A stretch of DNA of 64,000 bases, taken from contig NZ_FOFA01000013.1 of the NCBI RefSeq assembly GCF_900110855.1, forward strand, positions 16,714-80,713, given 5' to 3'. The translations under genes and the position numbers were made by a program. Under the pieces are notes generated by a model. That model had not been told where the DNA came from. It saw only the letters and a list, made by a program, of their open reading frames with translations, and made no database searches. The DNA comes from Microlunatus flavus. Its GTDB lineage: Bacteria; Actinomycetota; Actinomycetes; Propionibacteriales; Propionibacteriaceae. Below, piece after piece: positions 27,473 through 35,811 of this stretch (the stretch's first letter is position 1; each line of letters starts with the position of its first letter).

Positions 27473-27528
27473 GGGTGCGATCCTCTCGCGACCGCCGCCG
27501 GGCCGGGGACGGGTGTCCGCCGCGCCGC

Positions 27529-28398
27529 TCAGGCGACCGGGTAGGCGACGAAGGCGTAGCGCGTGCTGTCGGGCGACCAGCTGTTGACGTTGAGCGTGCC
27601 CTGGCCGCCGAAGAGCCGGTGGCGCTGCAGCGGGGTGCTCCAGTCGCTGGTGGCGACGAGACGCACCTCGACGTCGAGGTCGGCGGGGTGGCCGAGCGTG
27701 CCGGCCGGGAAGGAGATGGAGGTCGCGTACGCGCCGTCGGGGGACAGGTGCGGGAACCAGTCGACCGTGCCCGTGCTCACCAGCTGCTCCACCGCGCCGC
27801 CGCCGTCGGGGACCCGCGCGAGCTGTGCGTGGCCCGGAGCGGTGGTGAAGCCCTCGGTGTTGAAGTAGATCCACGCGCCGTCCGGCGACCACTCGGGGCC
27901 GTCGATGTGGTCCGGCCCGGTGTCGACGGTGCGCGGGGTGCCGTCCGCCTCGAGCACGACGAGCCGGCCCACGGGCTGCTCCATGGTGGCGATCTCCACG
28001 TACGCGAGGCGGGTGCCGTCGGGCGAGACGCCGTGCAGGAAGTGCCAGCGGCCGTCCTCCGGCGTCATCCGCTCGACGGGCCCGCCCGCGAGGGACCCGC
28101 GGTAGACGTGCGTGTCCATCGCCGACATGAAGACGTGCTCGCCGTCGGGGGCGAGGACGTGGTCGTTGTTGATCTCGGGCAGCCCCTCGAAGGCCACCCG
28201 CCGGGGACCGCTCCCGCCCGCGGCGTCGAGCGTCCACAGCGCACCGTCGCCGTTGAGCACCAGCGTGCGCCCGTCGAGGCTCCAGTTCGGGGCCTCGAGC
28301 AGCAGCTCGGAGGTCTCGAGCAGCAGCTGCGGCTCGTCGAGGTCGGGGCCGGCGACCCAGACCTGGGACGTCTGGCCGGGCTTCAGCACGCGCGCCAT
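27529..28398 (-). CDS. TolB/PD40-type beta-propeller protein
   Basis: The 289-residue protein is built of WD40-like (PD40) blades. The recurring motif is W/S-x-D-G followed by a short strand, seen in APNWSLDGRTLVLNG, LHGVSPDGTRLAYV, GPEWSPDGAWIYFNTEG, FPHLSPDGAYATSISF and NSWSPDSTRYAFVAY. No signal peptide is seen, so it is cytoplasmic. Related propellers occur as oligogalacturonate-lyase-like or TolB-like proteins, but lyase metal ligands are not obvious. It sits between a tautomerase and a D-2-hydroxyacid dehydrogenase in the same operon. ATG 28398 follows GGAGG. Confidence 0.75.
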   Translation of the reverse strand: MARVLKPGQTSQVWVAGPDLDEPQLLLETSELLLEAPNWSLDGRTLVLNGDGALWTLDAAGGSGPRRVAFEGLPEINNDHVLAPDGEHVFMSAMDTHVYRGSLAGGPVERMTPEDGRWHFLHGVSPDGTRLAYVEIATMEQPVGRLVVLEADGTPRTVDTGPDHIDGPEWSPDGAWIYFNTEGFTTAPGHAQLARVPDGGGAVEQLVSTGTVDWFPHLSPDGAYATSISFPAGTLGHPADLDVEVRLVATSDWSTPLQRHRLFGGQGTLNVNSWSPDSTRYAFVAYPVA

Positions 28399-28461
28399 GC
28401 GGTTCCTCCGCTTCGAGGGTGGGGCTGGGTGGAGACGGTTCGGGTGGTGGGCCGGGCCCGC

Positions 28462-28824
28462 TCAGACGGGCTCGGGGGCGTACCAGGTCGCGGTCTGGCC
28501 GACCTCGTTGATCACCAGCAGCAGGTTGTCGCGCTTGATGTCGAGGGCCGAGACCTCGTCGACGATCGCCTCCATGGCGGCCTGCTTCTGCGCGTCGGTG
28601 AAGCCCTTGCTCGCCACGAGCTCGATGAAGACGATGTCGTCGCGCTGCTGGTTCGGGAACGTGGGGGAGTAGACGAGCTCGCCCGGCTCGTGGAGCCGGA
28701 AGATCTGGAACAGGTCGTCGGCGGGCATCTCGAAGCCGGTCACCATCCCGCGCAGGATCGCCGCGCTGATGTCGGCCATCTTGGGCTGGAGGCTGCGGTG
28801 CATGTCGATGCGGGCGTGCGGCAC
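28462..28824 (-). CDS. Tautomerase-superfamily protein
   Basis: The 120-residue protein begins MPHARIDMHRSL; removal of the initiator Met would expose Pro1, the catalytic base of tautomerases (4-oxalocrotonate tautomerase, malonate semialdehyde decarboxylase, cis-CaaD). Later segments (PNQQRDDIVFIELVASKGF, FTDAQKQAAMEAIVDEVS) match the longer Tautomerase_2 type. GTG 28824 opens a three-gene operon with the beta-propeller and D-2-hydroxyacid dehydrogenase genes. Keto-enol conversion of an intermediate is expected. Confidence 0.82.
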   Translation of the reverse strand: MPHARIDMHRSLQPKMADISAAILRGMVTGFEMPADDLFQIFRLHEPGELVYSPTFPNQQRDDIVFIELVASKGFTDAQKQAAMEAIVDEVSALDIKRDNLLLVINEVGQTATWYAPEPV

Positions 28825-28902
28825 GGCGGTGTTCCTTCGCTCGGGAGGGGCTTCGGGGCCCGGGACGCGAACCGCTGGCGGCTCGTCGTCCGACCCTAGG
28901 GC

Positions 28903-28946
28903 GCCCCGGCAGACTTAGTAAAGTTAGGCAAGAAAGTGTCGCACGG
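28903..28946 (-). promoter_or_regulatory. Candidate AT-richer promoter/operator for the tautomerase operon
   Basis: Within very GC-rich surroundings, the stretch around CTTAGTAAAGTTAGGCAAG (28915-28933) is markedly AT-richer. On the minus strand it offers a plausible -10 (TACTAA) with an upstream CGACAC-like -35. It lies about 90 bases before the tautomerase start. Confidence 0.25.
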
Positions 28947-29019
28947 CTCCTTCTCGCGGTGGTGGCGGGTGGTGCGCGCGGACGTCACCGCTGCGGCGCG
29001 ACGCGGGCGCTACCGTGGT

Positions 29020-29117
29020 CGACGACGACAGGGGAGCGCCGAGAGGGCGCTGAGAGTGCGGCAGATCCGCAGACCCTCGAACCTGATCCGGCTCGCACCG
29101 GCGTAGGGAGTCGAGAG
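29020..29117 (+). ncRNA. TPP (thi-box) riboswitch
   Basis: The conserved aptamer elements are in order: GGGGAGC with GAGAGGGCGCTGAGAG (pyrimidine-sensing helix), a variable P3 arm, then CAGACCCTCGAACCTGATCC and the closing CACCGGCGTAGGGAGTCG. The 3' end is followed by a strong hairpin and then the ykoE start, so thiamine pyrophosphate should lower expression of the downstream ECF transporter. Confidence 0.95.
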
Positions 29118-29122
29118 CTCGC

Positions 29123-29142
29123 CGCCCGGCCCACGCCGGGCG
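29123..29142 (+). terminator. Riboswitch expression-platform hairpin
   Basis: An 8-bp GC stem (CGCCCGGC/GCCGGGCG) with a CCAC loop comes right after the TPP aptamer and is followed by CCCCTTCTGTT. It may terminate transcription when TPP is bound. The ribosome site GAAGGGA (29156-29162) lies just downstream, so control of translation is the alternative. Confidence 0.5.
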
Positions 29143-29169
29143 GGCCCCTTCTGTTGAAGGGACCTCGTC

Positions 29170-29790
29170 ATGACCAGCTCCACCCAGGCACCGCCGCGCA
29201 CGACCCGTCCCCGGGGCCGGTGGCGGACCGTCGACCTGATCACCGTCGTGCTGCTCGCCGTCGCGTTCGGCATCGCCTTCGTCGGGTGGGGGGCGGTGGG
29301 CAACGTGCTGCAACCGCTGTTCAGCGCGCTGCCGCCGTTGGCCGGCCTCATCTACGGCTTCTACTGGATCCCCGCCGTCGTCGCCGCGCTGATCGTGCGC
29401 CGGCCGGGCGCGGCGCTGCTCGCCGAGATCGTCGCCGCCTCCGTCGAGCCGCTCCTCGGCGGCCAGTGGGGCATCGCGACCCTCGGCTCCGGTGCGCTGC
29501 AGGGCCTCGGCGTCGAGCTCGGCTTCGCGCTGCTCGCCTACCGCCGCTGGACCCTGCTGCCCGCGGCGGTCGGGGCCGCGATCGCCGGCGTCCTCGAAGC
29601 CGCGTACGAGTGGCGGCTCTACTACCCCGAGTGGTCGTTCGGCTACATCAGCCTCTACGCGGTGACCATGGCCGTGTCGGGGGCCGTCCTCGCCGGCGTG
29701 CTCGGCTGGGTCGTCGTCCGGGCGCTGGCCCGCACCGGGGCGCTGGCGCCCTTCGCGGCCGGACGGGACCGGGCCGCTGGTCGCGGCTGA
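29170..29790 (+). CDS. ykoE: YkoE-type ECF transporter substrate-binding component (thiamine precursor)
   Basis: A 206-residue integral membrane S-component with about six helices after a basic N-terminus. The segments VDLITVVLLAVAFGIAFVGW, YGFYWIPAVVAALIVRRPG and EIVAASVEPLLGGQWG are typical of YkoE, which binds thiamine or hydroxymethylpyrimidine and delivers it through the energy-coupling module. The TPP riboswitch directly upstream supports this. ATG 29170 follows GAAGGGA. The energising gene starts 13 bases after its stop. Confidence 0.92.
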   Translation: MTSSTQAPPRTTRPRGRWRTVDLITVVLLAVAFGIAFVGWGAVGNVLQPLFSALPPLAGLIYGFYWIPAVVAALIVRRPGAALLAEIVAASVEPLLGGQWGIATLGSGALQGLGVELGFALLAYRRWTLLPAAVGAAIAGVLEAAYEWRLYYPEWSFGYISLYAVTMAVSGAVLAGVLGWVVVRALARTGALAPFAAGRDRAAGRG

Positions 29791-29803
29791 CCGACCGGGT
29801 CCC

Positions 29804-32074
29804 GTGACGCTTCGACCCGGCGCGCGGGCCCAGGTCGGCGCGCCGATGGCGGTGGGGGCCCTCGAGGCGTCGGGGCTGACCTGGCGCCCGTACGCGCGCG
29901 CCACGCCGACGCTCGTCGACGTCGGGCTCCGGTTCGCACCGGGCGAGCGGGTGCTGCTCGCCGGCGCCAGCGGGTCGGGCAAGTCGACCCTGCTGCGCGG
30001 GCTGGCCGGCCTGCTCGACGACAGCGAGGGCGAGCTCGTCGGTCAGGTGACGCTCGGCGGACGGGACCCCCAGGAACGTCCGGGCGCCGTGGGGCTGCTG
30101 CTGCAGGACCCGCGCGCGGGCGTGGTCGCCGAGCACGTCGGCCGCGACGTCGCCTTCGGGCCCGAGAACCGGTCGCAACCCCCCGCGACGATCCGCAGCC
30201 GGGTGGTCGACGCCCTCGGCGCCGTCGCCTTCCCGTACGGCGCCGAGCGGCCGACCGCCGCGCTGTCGGGCGGGGAGGGGGCGCGCCTCGCGCTGGCCGG
30301 GGCGCTGGCCCTCGGGCCGGAGGTGCTGCTGCTCGACGAGCCCACGGCCATGCTCGACGCGGCCGCCGCCACGCGGGTCGTGGCCGCGGTCCGCGAGGCC
30401 GCCGACGCGGCCGGGGTCACGCTGGTGGTCGCCGAGCACCAGCTCGGTCCGTGGCTCGACGTGTGCGACCGGCTGGTCGTGCTCGACGGCGGCCGGGTGC
30501 TGGCCGACGGGGCGGTGCGCGACGTGCTGAGCGCGCGCGCACCGGCGCTCCTGGCCGCGGGCGTGTGGGTCCCGGGCGCGCCCGACCCCGAGCCCCTCGC
30601 CCTCGCGCTGCCCGACCGGGGCCGCGCCGCGGCCGGGCTGCGGTGGCGCGGGCTGCGGGTAGCCGCGCCGGACGGCCACGCGCTCGTCGAGGACGCCGCC
30701 GGCGAGCTGGCGGCCGGCGAGTCGCTGGCCGTGGTCGGTCCGAGCGGTGCGGGCAAGTCGACGCTGCTCCGGGTGCTGGCCGGTCTGGAGCGGCCGGCGG
30801 CCGGCACCGCGGACCTGCGGACCGAGGACGGCTGGACCCCGCTCCCGACCGTGGCCGCGAGCTCGCCCGTCCTCGCCCGCCACGTGGGCTGGGCGCCCCA
30901 GGACAGCGAGTCCGCCTTCACCGCCCGGACCGTGCTGGAGGAGGTGCGCGCGACCGGTGAGGTCCTGCACGCCGGCGACCCCGAACGGCTCGCCGCGTCC
31001 CGGGCCCGCGCCGACCTGCTCGTCGAGGCGCTCGGGCTGACGGCGCTGCGCGACGAGAACCCGTACGCCGTGTCCGGAGGCGAGCAGCGCCGGGTCGTGC
31101 TCGCGGCGGCGACGGCCCACGACCCGGCCGTCGTCCTCCTCGACGAGCCGACGGTCGGGCAGGACCGCCAGACCTGGGCGGCGGTCGCGGGCGTGCTCGA
31201 CGCCGTGCAGCGCTCCGGGAGCGCGGTGGTCGCCACGACGCACGACCCGCGCCTCGCCGCGCGGCTCGGCACCCGGCTCGCGCTCGACGGCCACGCCCCG
31301 ACCGCGCTCGAGCCGGCCGACCACCACGTGCGGCCCGTGCACGAGCCTGGCCTGCCGCCCGCCGGGCGCTGCAACCCGCTGGCGCTGCTCGGCACGGCCG
31401 TGCTCGCCGGGGTCGGGTCGTTCGCCGTGACGGACGCGCTGGTCGGCCTCCTCACCCTCACGGTGACGCTGCTGCTGTCACCGTTCGCCGTCCGGCGCGT
31501 CCGGCCGGTGCTGCTGCGCCTCGCCCCGGTCGGGCTGGCCGCGCTGTCCGTCGGCTGGTCGACGCTGCTGCTGAACGCCGGCGGCGCCTTCTCGCCCGGC
31601 AGCGGGGCCCTCGCCGCCAAGGAGGTCACGCGGATCCTGTGCCTCGTCGTGCCCGGTGCCCTGCTCGTCGGGCTGCTGCGACCGAGCACGCTCGCCGACG
31701 CCCTCGGCCAGCGGCTGCGCCTGCCCGCGCGCCCGGTGGTCACGGCGAGCGCGGGCCTGCTGCGCCTGGACGACTTCGCCCGCAGCTGGCGGGCCATGGC
31801 GCAGGTCCGTCACGTCCGGGGGCTGGCCCCCCGGCGCTCGCCGGTCGCGCGAGTGCGCCAGGCGGCCTCCCTCACGCTCGGGCTGCTCGTGCACGCCCTG
31901 CGCGCGGCGCAGGAGCTGAGCGTCGCGATGGACGCGCGCGGCTTCGCCGCCGTCCGCCGTCGGACGTACGCGTTGCCCTCGACGTTCGGCCGGGCCGACG
32001 CCGTCTGCCTGCTCGTCGGCGTCCTGCTGCTGGTGCTGCCCTGGACGCTCGGGACGGTGCTCGGCGCGCGCTGA
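29804..32074 (+). CDS. Fused ECF transporter module: two ATPases plus T-component (YkoD-YkoC fusion)
   Basis: A 756-residue fusion. ATPase 1 (about residues 20-240) has Walker A GASGSGKSTLL, signature LSGGEGARLA and Walker B LLLDEPTA. ATPase 2 (about 270-500) has GPSGAGKSTLL, VSGGEQRRVV and VVLLDEPTV. The C-terminal about 250 residues are an EcfT-type membrane component with LRLDDFARSWRAMAQVRHVRG and the coupling motif AMDARGF, then a final helix. It pairs with YkoE to form a complete thiamine/HMP importer from two genes, both under the TPP riboswitch. GTG 29804 is the first start; a Met 14 codons later is possible. Confidence 0.92.
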   Translation: MTLRPGARAQVGAPMAVGALEASGLTWRPYARATPTLVDVGLRFAPGERVLLAGASGSGKSTLLRGLAGLLDDSEGELVGQVTLGGRDPQERPGAVGLLLQDPRAGVVAEHVGRDVAFGPENRSQPPATIRSRVVDALGAVAFPYGAERPTAALSGGEGARLALAGALALGPEVLLLDEPTAMLDAAAATRVVAAVREAADAAGVTLVVAEHQLGPWLDVCDRLVVLDGGRVLADGAVRDVLSARAPALLAAGVWVPGAPDPEPLALALPDRGRAAAGLRWRGLRVAAPDGHALVEDAAGELAAGESLAVVGPSGAGKSTLLRVLAGLERPAAGTADLRTEDGWTPLPTVAASSPVLARHVGWAPQDSESAFTARTVLEEVRATGEVLHAGDPERLAASRARADLLVEALGLTALRDENPYAVSGGEQRRVVLAAATAHDPAVVLLDEPTVGQDRQTWAAVAGVLDAVQRSGSAVVATTHDPRLAARLGTRLALDGHAPTALEPADHHVRPVHEPGLPPAGRCNPLALLGTAVLAGVGSFAVTDALVGLLTLTVTLLLSPFAVRRVRPVLLRLAPVGLAALSVGWSTLLLNAGGAFSPGSGALAAKEVTRILCLVVPGALLVGLLRPSTLADALGQRLRLPARPVVTASAGLLRLDDFARSWRAMAQVRHVRGLAPRRSPVARVRQAASLTLGLLVHALRAAQELSVAMDARGFAAVRRRTYALPSTFGRADAVCLLVGVLLLVLPWTLGTVLGAR

Positions 32075-32142
32075 GCGCTCAGCGCGAGGGCGCGCCGGTC
32101 CGGCGTCGTCGGCCCGTGACCACGGGGTGCTAGGCAGGCAGC

Positions 32143-32367
32143 GTGGACGCCCAGCCCGAGCTCGTGGGCGTGCCGGAGCCGAGCGCCGCGCACCCCGGCC
32201 GCTGTCGGGTCCCGACCCGCTTCGGCGCGGAACGACCCTGCCGCCGCGTCGCGCGGGGGACCGTGCCCGAGTGGACGGCCCCGCTCGACCGGGCCCAGCG
32301 GCTCGGCTCGTGCCAGGAGTGCGCCGACGTCTTCGGCCTCGAGCTGGAGCCCTTCCGCGGAACCTGA
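32143..32367 (+). CDS. Small Cys-containing hypothetical protein
   Basis: A 74-residue frame with GTG start and no recognised family. It has spaced cysteines (GRCRV, ERPCRR, and C-x2-C in GSCQECADVFGL) that could form a small zinc ribbon, and it ends just before a GAGGATCCTC palindrome. Codon use fits the genome. It lies 68 bases after the ECF transporter gene. It could be a chance frame; an overlapping minus-strand frame has weaker composition. Confidence 0.4.
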   Translation: MDAQPELVGVPEPSAAHPGRCRVPTRFGAERPCRRVARGTVPEWTAPLDRAQRLGSCQECADVFGLELEPFRGT

Positions 32368-32433
32368 GGATCCTCGGCGAACCCCACACCGCGTTCTTAG
32401 GAGCGCCGTGCTAATACGCCGGCGCGGGCGAGC

Positions 32434-32461
32434 GATCACCTGGTCGATCTTCCAGCTGATC
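32434..32461. repeat. Inverted repeat in the leader of the FnIII-EEP gene
   Basis: GATCACCTGG (32434-32443) and CCAGCTGATC (32452-32461) form 10-bp arms with one mismatch and an 8-nt loop, about 105 bases before the start of the secreted protein gene. A second possible stem (GTCGC/GCGAC around 32500-32520) follows. I could not match this leader to a known riboswitch. Confidence 0.35.
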
Positions 32462-32565
32462 AACACGACCTCACCGACGCCTCGTGCGTACGGGGGTAGT
32501 CGCCCCGCGGGGAAGCGACGCCAGAGGCCGCTCGGGGTGCTGCGACTCGTTCCATTGGAGGCCCC

Positions 32566-34116
32566 GTGTCCAACCCCGCCGTCCGCACCGCCACCACCTG
32601 GTCGCGGCTGCTCCTGATCGTCGTCCTGCTCGCCGCCGCCCTCCTCGGGACGGCGCCCGGCCAGGCCGACGCCGCCACGACGAAGGCCCCCTCGGGGCTG
32701 AAGGTGGGCGCGAAGACCCCGACCACGCTCACGCTGCGGTGGAAGGCGGTCGCCAAGGCACCCGCGTACCGGCTGCAGTACTCGACCTCCAAGAAGATGA
32801 AGCAGGCGAAGTACCAGCGCGAGACCCGGACCACGGGCACCCTCGACGGCCTGACGGCGGGCAAGACCTACTACGTCAAGGTGCGCGTGATCGACGCGGA
32901 GGGCCACAACCTCTCCAAGTACTCCAAGGCCGTCAAGGTCAAGACCCTCGCCGAGCCGGACCCGGTCAAGACGGCCCCGACCCCCACGCCGAGCCCGACG
33001 TCCACGCCGAGCCCGACGCCGACGCCGAGCCCGACGTCCACGCCGAGCCCGACGGCCACGCCGAGCCCGACGCCGACGCAGACGCCGAGCCCGACGCCCA
33101 CCTCGACGCCCACGCCCACCGCGACGCCCACGCAGGGCGCGGCGGAGCCGGTGCGGGTCGCGAGCTACAACATCAAGTGCGCCAACTGCTTCTCGGGCGT
33201 GCCGAACGAGCTGCGCTGGGAGGGCCGCCGCCAGGCCGTCGTCGACACGATCCTCGGCCAGCACCTCGACGTCGTCGGTCTGCAGGAAGCCGGCCAGTCG
33301 TGGCTGAAGGACGAGAGCGGCAAGAGCATCTCGCTGTCGCAGTTCGAGGACCTGCGCAACCGCCTCGGCGGGACCTGGACGCTGACCAACGCCAACCGCA
33401 ACAACTGCGTGAAGTCCACGACCCCGTCGAACTGCGTCTACAAGGACCAGGGCGCCTCGCAGGACACGAAGATCATCTTCGACAGCGCGCGGGTCGCGAT
33501 GCTCGACCAGGGCTCGAAGCAGCTGCCCTTCGTCGACCCCGACGACAACGCCCGCTACGTCGCCTGGGCGCAGTTCCGTCAGCTGTCCACCGGCAACCGC
33601 TTCATGTTCGCCTCGACGCACCTCGAGCCGACGAAGGACAAGGCCGGCTCGACCGCGTTCTACGACCTGCGCCGCACCCAGACCGAGGTCGCGCTCGCGG
33701 CGGTGCAGGAGCACAACCCCGAGCACCTGCCGGTCGTGTTCGTCGGTGACCTGAACTCGAGCCGCTTCGCGCACTCGTACTCGCCCACGAACGCCCCGTA
33801 CGACGTGCTCGTCAAGGGTGGCCTGGTCGACCCGCTGGGCGCCGCCTTCGGCACCACCAAGACCGCGCCGGGCGCGACGGTCGTCAAGCGCATCAACACC
33901 TGGGTGGACAGCTTCAACGACTTCAACCGCACGGTGAACACCCACCCGAGCTGGGTCAACGGTTCCTACATCGACTACATCTTCGTCTCCCCGACGATCA
34001 AGGTCCCCGAGTGGGAGACCGTGGTCGACAAGGACGCGAACGGCGACTTCGTCGGCACCATCCCGTCGGACCACAACCTCATCCGCGCCTCGCTGGTCCT
34101 GCCCCGGACCGCCTGA
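32566..34116 (+). CDS. Secreted FnIII - PT-linker - endonuclease/exonuclease/phosphatase protein
   Basis: The 516-residue protein has a signal peptide (hydrophobic [14 protein letters not shown], cleavage near QADA, residue 36), one fibronectin type III domain (about 40-130), a Pro/Thr/Ser linker (about 138-190) and a C-terminal EEP domain (about 195-516). EEP motifs: [32 protein letters not shown] and IPSDHNL, supplying the metal Glu, the DxN pair and the SDH catalytic His. The substrate may be extracellular DNA, a sphingolipid or a phosphoester; motifs do not decide. GTG 32566 follows TTGGAGG. The next gene shares the same N-terminal half. Confidence 0.88.
   Translation: MSNPAVRTATTWSRLLLIVVLLAAALLGTAPGQADAATTKAPSGLKVGAKTPTTLTLRWKAVAKAPAYRLQYSTSKKMKQAKYQRETRTTGTLDGLTAGKTYYVKVRVIDAEGHNLSKYSKAVKVKTLAEPDPVKTAPTPTPSPTSTPSPTPTPSPTSTPSPTATPSPTPTQTPSPTPTSTPTPTATPTQGAAEPVRVASYNIKCANCFSGVPNELRWEGRRQAVVDTILGQHLDVVGLQEAGQSWLKDESGKSISLSQFEDLRNRLGGTWTLTNANRNNCVKSTTPSNCVYKDQGASQDTKIIFDSARVAMLDQGSKQLPFVDPDDNARYVAWAQFRQLSTGNRFMFASTHLEPTKDKAGSTAFYDLRRTQTEVALAAVQEHNPEHLPVVFVGDLNSSRFAHSYSPTNAPYDVLVKGGLVDPLGAAFGTTKTAPGATVVKRINTWVDSFNDFNRTVNTHPSWVNGSYIDYIFVSPTIKVPEWETVVDKDANGDFVGTIPSDHNLIRASLVLPRTA
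32977..33135 (+). repeat. Low-complexity PT-linker repeat
   Basis: Short direct repeats of the type CCGACGCCGACGCCGAGC encode a (P-T/S)n linker between the FnIII and EEP domains. Such DNA is prone to slippage. Confidence 0.85.
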
Positions 34117-34130
34117 CCCCCCACGGGCCC

Positions 34131-34159
34131 GGTCGGGCCGCCGTCAGGGCGGCCCGACC
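34131..34159 (+). terminator. Intrinsic hairpin terminator
   Basis: GGTCGGGCCGCC (34131-34142) and GGCGGCCCGACC (34148-34159) form a perfect 12-bp stem with a 5-nt loop, 14 bases after the stop of the FnIII-EEP gene. This makes the next paralogous gene a separate transcription unit. Confidence 0.75.
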
Positions 34160-34314
34160 CGGCTCCACCCAGGCACCGGGGGCCTGGGCGGCGCCGGCCC
34201 CAGCACCTCGACCGGCCGGCCCGAACGCCGCCGCCGTCGTCTCGTCGACCCACGTCGACCCCGTCGTCCCCGGCCGCGCCCGCCCCGCGCGTCCCGACCA
34301 TCCCTGGAGTGCCC

Positions 34315-35781
34315 GTGTCCCTCAGCGCCCTGCGTGGCGCGACCACGTCCTGGTCGCGGCTGCTCGTGGTCGTCGCCCTGCTGGCCGTCTCGCTCGTCAC
34401 CGCCGGACCCGGGTCGGCGCACGCCGCCTCGACGAAGGCGCCGACCGGCCTGAAGGCCAGCACCCCCACCACGAGCTCGGTGACCATGACCTGGAAGGCC
34501 GTGTCCAAGGCCCCGAAGTACCGCCTCCAGTACTCGACCTCGTCCTCGATGAAGGACGCCAAGTACGTGAGCACCACCGGCACGACGAGCACCCTCACGG
34601 GTCTCAAGCGCGACAAGACCTACTACGTGAAGGTCCGCGTGACGAGCAAGGGCGGCGACAACCTCTCGTCCTACTCGAGCGCGGTCAAGACCCGGACGCT
34701 CGCCAAGGACCTGGCGCCCAGCCCGCCGCAGACCACGCCGTCGCCCACCCCGACCCCCACCCCTGTGGTGACGCCGAGCCCGACGCCGGTGGTGACGCCG
34801 ACGCCCGCGGCCACGCCGGTGGTGACGCCGACCCCCATGCCCACGCCGGTGGTGACCCCGACTCCGACGCCCACGCCTACGGTCAACCCGAAGCCCACGC
34901 CGACTCCGACGCCGGTGGTCACGCCCACGCCGACTTCCACGCCCATGGTCACACCCACGCCCACGCCGACGCCCACGCCGACGCCCACGCCGACGCCCAC
35001 GCCCACGCCCACGCCCACGCCGACGCCGACGCCGACGCCCACGCCGACCCCGACGCCGGTGGTCACGCCCACGCCTACGCCGACGCCGACGCCGACCCCC
35101 ACGCCGACCCCCACGCCGACCCCAGACCCGGCCGCGTCGCCAGGAACCCCGGCGCCACGGCTTGACCTGCCGGCGCACCCGAACGTGCTGCTCGTCGGTG
35201 ACTCCTACACCGAGGGCGTGGGTGCGGAGCCGTCGTCGAACGGCTACGCCTACAAGATCGCCGAGCCGCTCGGCTGGGCGCTCACCCGCGACGGCCGCCA
35301 CGGCTCCGGCTACGTGAACCCGACGACGTACGGCGCCGGCATCTTCGCCGACCGGCTCCTCAAGCAGCCGGCGGACGCCTACGACCTGATCGTCCTGCAG
35401 GGGTCGTCGAACGACATCCGCTACACCGCGGCCGAGCTCGACACCAACCTGGCCACGACGGTGCGCATCGTGCGGGAGCGCTACCCGCGAGCCCAGCTGC
35501 TCATGCTCGGTCCCGCCACTCCCTACGGCAGGCCGGACCCCGAGTTCATCCGGGTCAACGACCAGGTCAAGGCCGCGGCAGCCGGGACCGGAGCCGTCTT
35601 CGTCGACCCGGTCGCGGAGCGGTGGTTCGTGCCGGGCGACGGGACCTGGGCCGCGAACCCGGCGAACGGGCATCCGTCCAACGCAGGCCACCAGCGCATC
35701 GCCGACCGCTTCGTCGCCGACGTGCGCGCGCTGACCCTCACGCCGGCCGCCGCGACGGACCTCCACCTCCAGCCCGCCTGA
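34315..35781 (+). CDS. Secreted FnIII - long PT-linker - SGNH/GDSL hydrolase
   Basis: The 488-residue protein is built like its upstream neighbour: a signal peptide (LLVVVALLAVSLVTAG, cleavage near AHA), an FnIII domain (about 38-130) clearly related to the first protein's, then a very long PT/PV linker (about 140-270). The C-terminal domain is an SGNH esterase: block I LLVGDSYTEGVG (nucleophile Ser), block III GSSNDIRY and block V HPSNAGHQ. It probably deacylates a cell-surface or environmental polymer. I use GTG 34315, spaced 5 bases from CTGGAG as in the neighbour gene; GTG 34309 lies on top of the ribosome site. Confidence 0.88.
   Translation: MSLSALRGATTSWSRLLVVVALLAVSLVTAGPGSAHAASTKAPTGLKASTPTTSSVTMTWKAVSKAPKYRLQYSTSSSMKDAKYVSTTGTTSTLTGLKRDKTYYVKVRVTSKGGDNLSSYSSAVKTRTLAKDLAPSPPQTTPSPTPTPTPVVTPSPTPVVTPTPAATPVVTPTPMPTPVVTPTPTPTPTVNPKPTPTPTPVVTPTPTSTPMVTPTPTPTPTPTPTPTPTPTPTPTPTPTPTPTPTPTPVVTPTPTPTPTPTPTPTPTPTPDPAASPGTPAPRLDLPAHPNVLLVGDSYTEGVGAEPSSNGYAYKIAEPLGWALTRDGRHGSGYVNPTTYGAGIFADRLLKQPADAYDLIVLQGSSNDIRYTAAELDTNLATTVRIVRERYPRAQLLMLGPATPYGRPDPEFIRVNDQVKAAAAGTGAVFVDPVAERWFVPGDGTWAANPANGHPSNAGHQRIADRFVADVRALTLTPAAATDLHLQPA
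34735..35124 (+). repeat. Extended PT-linker minisatellite
   Basis: About 390 bases of CCGACGCCCACG-type direct repeats encode (TP)n and TPVVTP units. The opposite strand reads as an artificial Gly-Val frame. Copy number probably varies between strains and could be misassembled. Confidence 0.9.
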
Positions 35782-35811
35782 CCGCCGGGCGCCGGGCAGG
35801 CGGCGGAGCCG

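Noticed and set aside
32368..32565. Known riboswitch (c-di-GMP, ydaO, cobalamin) before the secreted FnIII gene
   Set aside because: None of the conserved cores of those classes can be recognised in the leader.
34671..35114. Gly-Val repeat reading frame on the minus strand
   Set aside because: It is the complement of the PT-linker minisatellite in the SGNH gene and has no start signal or non-repeat content.
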